A model generated the notes under the pieces. The model saw nothing but the letters and a program-made list of their open reading frames with translations. It did not search any database and had not been told where the DNA came from. This document shows positions 5,419 through 6,703 of a stretch of DNA of 6,703 nt, piece by piece. The stretch is from Acidobacteriota bacterium (GTDB taxonomy: Bacteria > Acidobacteriota > Thermoanaerobaculia > Multivoradales > JAHEKO01): NCBI GenBank assembly GCA_024638355.1, contig JAHEKO010000214.1, forward strand, positions 1-6,703, written 5' to 3'. Both the position numbers and the translations under genes were made by a program. How positions within the stretch are numbered: position 1 is the stretch's first letter; each line of letters opens with the position of its first letter.

Positions 5419-6375
5419 ATGATCGGCGTGGGTGCGAACCCGATCTCGGCGCTTCTCGAGCGGCAGCAGATCGTCATCCTCGATGGCGGGCTGGCCACCG
5501 AGCTCGAGGCGCGCGGCGTGGTGCTGGACGAGGACCTCTGGTCGGCGGCTCTGCTGGTCGACGATCCGGCGACCATCGAGCGGCTCCATCGCGACTACCT
5601 GGAGGCCGGTGCCGACTGCATCGTCTCGGCCAGCTACCAGGCGACGCTCGAGGGTTTCGAGGCCCGCGGTCTGGATGCGCCCGCGGCCGAGGCGGCGCTC
5701 GTGCGCTCGGTAGAGCTGGCGCTCTCGGCGCGGGAGAGCTTCCTCGATGGCGGCGCCGTCGAGGCCCGCGCCCGCCCGCTGGTGGCGGCGGGAATCGGGC
5801 CGTACGGCGCCTATCTGGCCGACGGCTCCGAGTTCAGTGGCGACTACGGCCTCGACGAAAACCAGCTCCACGAGTTTCATCTCCGGCGCTGGCGGCTCCT
5901 GGCCGGTGCCGGTGCCGATCTGCTGGCCTGCGAGACGATTCCTTCGCTGGCGGAGGCGAGGGCCCTGGCGCGCCTGGTCGAGGCGACGCCCGAGCTCGGC
6001 GCCTGGCTCAGCTTCAGCTGCCGCGACGGCGAGCGCATCAGCGACGGCACGGAGATCGCTCGGGTCGTGGCCGAGCTGGAGCCGGTCGACGGGATCCTGG
6101 CGATCGGCGTCAACTGCACGGCGCCGCGCTTCATCTCGTCGCTGCTCGCGCGCGCGGGCGCCGAGACCGACAAGCCGCTCGCGGTCTATCCGAACTCCGG
6201 GGAGACGTGGGACGCTGCCGGTCGCCGCTGGACGGGAGACGAGGATCGCTGCGATCTGGCTCTCGCCGCCCCCGGCTGGATCGCCCTGGGCGCCCGCCTC
6301 GTCGGCGGCTGCTGCCGCACCACCCCCGCCGACATCCGCCGCCTCCGCCACCACATTTCGGGGACAGGTTGCTAA
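5419..6375 (+). CDS. mmuM: Homocysteine S-methyltransferase (MmuM type)
   Basis: This 318-residue Zn-dependent enzyme transfers a methyl group to L-homocysteine, making methionine, probably from S-methylmethionine or (S)-SAM in the cytoplasm. It resembles E. coli MmuM along its whole length: 'ILDGGLATELEARG' (20-33), 'SASYQATLEGFEARGL' (around 70-85), 'GIGPYGAYLADGSE', 'GADLLACETIPS', 'VYPNSGETWDAAGRRW', and the C-terminal 'GGCCRTTPADIR'. The zinc ligands are Cys233 (in 'GVNCTAP'), Cys298 and Cys299. The start at 5419 gives the normal N-terminus 'NPISALLE'; a GTG three codons later is possible. It lies 12 nt after the propeller gene, so it is probably transcribed with it, although its metabolic role is unrelated to membrane organisation. 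The last six residues (ISGTGC) and the stop codon come from one arm of an inverted-repeat element, but the conserved core is complete. Confidence 0.93.
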   Translation: MIGVGANPISALLERQQIVILDGGLATELEARGVVLDEDLWSAALLVDDPATIERLHRDYLEAGADCIVSASYQATLEGFEARGLDAPAAEAALVRSVELALSARESFLDGGAVEARARPLVAAGIGPYGAYLADGSEFSGDYGLDENQLHEFHLRRWRLLAGAGADLLACETIPSLAEARALARLVEATPELGAWLSFSCRDGERISDGTEIARVVAELEPVDGILAIGVNCTAPRFISSLLARAGAETDKPLAVYPNSGETWDAAGRRWTGDEDRCDLALAAPGWIALGARLVGGCCRTTPADIRRLRHHISGTGC

Positions 6376-6472
6376 TTTCTCTGTAGATTACGGGGCTTCG
6401 CGGGGACGGAACATCGAGCACCTTCGGCGGTGTTCGTAAGGCCCACCGAAATAGATAACCTGTCCCCGAAAT
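6355..6472. repeat. REP/MITE-like inverted-repeat element overlapping the mmuM 3' end
   Basis: ATTTCGGGGACAGGTT (6355-6370) is repeated as its exact reverse complement AACCTGTCCCCGAAAT (6457-6472), bounding a 118-bp element. Inside is a further imperfect hairpin, GAGCACC (6416-6422) with GGTGTTC (6429-6435), one pair being G-U, around a TTCGGC loop. A partial third copy of the arm motif, GCGGGGACGGAAC, ends at 6412. The 'GGGGACAGGTT' core resembles dispersed palindromic repeats that I recall near REP-associated Y1 transposases in several high-GC groups; no transposase is encoded here. No clear target-site duplication is visible. As RNA the long stem could also end the operon's transcript. Confidence 0.68.
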
Positions 6473-6522
6473 CGGGGGTAATAATTGCGGTGGGCTGCCG
6501 TACAAGTGGGCGAGGGAGAGAG

Positions 6523-6703
6523 ATGCGGCCCATGCAAATGGTTCAAGAAGAGACATCCGGCGGACCGTCAGAGGACGCTCTCGCCGACCTTTTCCAGAAG
6601 CACTCGCGGCGGGTTCTGGCGGCGGCCTACCGCGTGACCGGGAGCCGCCAGGACGCCGAAGACGCGCTACAGACGGTCTTCCTGCGGCTCACCAACCGCT
6701 GGG
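6523..6703 (+). CDS. ECF-type RNA polymerase sigma factor, N-terminal part (3' end beyond the window)
   Basis: The first 60 residues are visible. After a polar leader of about 18 residues, sigma region 2 begins: 'LADLFQKHSRRVLAAAYRVTGSRQDAEDALQTVFLRLTNRW' (split here as residues 20-60). The 'DAEDALQTVFLRL' core-binding helix is diagnostic of the sigma-70 family ECF group. Region 4, and so the subgroup, lies beyond the right edge. Three in-frame ATGs occur at 6523, 6532 and 6538. The first is chosen because the purine-rich AGGGAG at 6513-6518 lies four nt before it, but 6532 cannot be excluded. The gene follows the inverted-repeat element, so it is probably a separate transcription unit. No promoter or anti-sigma gene can be seen in the window. 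Confidence 0.88.
   Translation, partial: MRPMQMVQEETSGGPSEDALADLFQKHSRRVLAAAYRVTGSRQDAEDALQTVFLRLTNRW

Noticed and set aside
3544..6354. A 936-codon open frame on the minus strand covering four genes
   Set aside because: It is antisense to the HXXEE, propeller and mmuM genes, which have clear family motifs and overlapping start/stop junctions. Its translation is arginine-, glutamine- and aspartate-rich with no recognisable domain, as expected from the antisense of GC-rich codons.
6408..6439. GGAAC ... CGTAA as an ECF-type promoter for the sigma-factor gene
   Set aside because: The spacing of 22 nt is too long for the usual 16-17 nt. Both parts lie inside the repeat element, where they belong to its internal stem-loop.

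Overview
This 6.7 kb window is high-GC bacterial DNA, densely coding, with short start/stop overlaps between genes. The gene content suggests Acidobacteriota (possibly Thermoanaerobaculia) or a related high-GC lineage. It includes a slipin with several membrane spans, a membrane-anchored PQQ-like propeller with a 'YPQFYGP' motif, an HXXEE-type membrane protein, and an ECF sigma factor with an 'RVLAAAYRVTGSRQDAEDALQ' type region 2. That taxonomic guess is inference from remembered family resemblance; no marker gene is present.

Left edge (1-482, minus strand): the N-terminal 160 residues of a molybdopterin-dependent oxidoreductase with a complete [4Fe-4S] cysteine motif. The gene runs off the window. 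Between its start and the next large gene (483-856) lie a cluster of nested palindromes, a 16-codon ORF with a near-perfect Shine-Dalgarno sequence, and a perfect 12-bp GC-rich hairpin. The hairpin ends 32 nt before a PLP-dependent threonine/serine dehydratase-like gene (857-1825, plus strand).

Centre (1848-5406, plus strand): a consensus sigma-70 type promoter (TTGACA, 17 nt, TACTAT) merges into a perfect 24-nt palindrome that overlaps both the -10 box and the start codon of a YtrA-subfamily GntR repressor. The repressor is followed by a slipin/SPFH protein with a polytopic N-terminus, an HXXEE-type membrane protein, and a membrane-anchored PQQ-like beta-propeller protein. Each consecutive pair overlaps by 4 nt, so these four genes are almost certainly one operon. 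A plausible reading is a self-repressed, ligand- or stress-induced set of envelope or membrane-organisation proteins whose function is not established.

Right part (5419-6375): a homocysteine S-methyltransferase (MmuM type), 12 nt after the propeller gene and probably co-transcribed. Its last six codons and stop codon lie inside one arm of a 118-bp inverted-repeat element (6355-6472, 16-bp perfect arms) that looks like a REP- or MITE-type dispersed repeat. After it, the first 60 residues of an ECF-type sigma factor begin at 6523 and run off the right edge.

The most interesting points are the operator/promoter/start-codon superposition ahead of the GntR-slipin operon, the short peptide ORF plus hairpin ahead of the dehydratase, and the repeat that supplies the end of mmuM.
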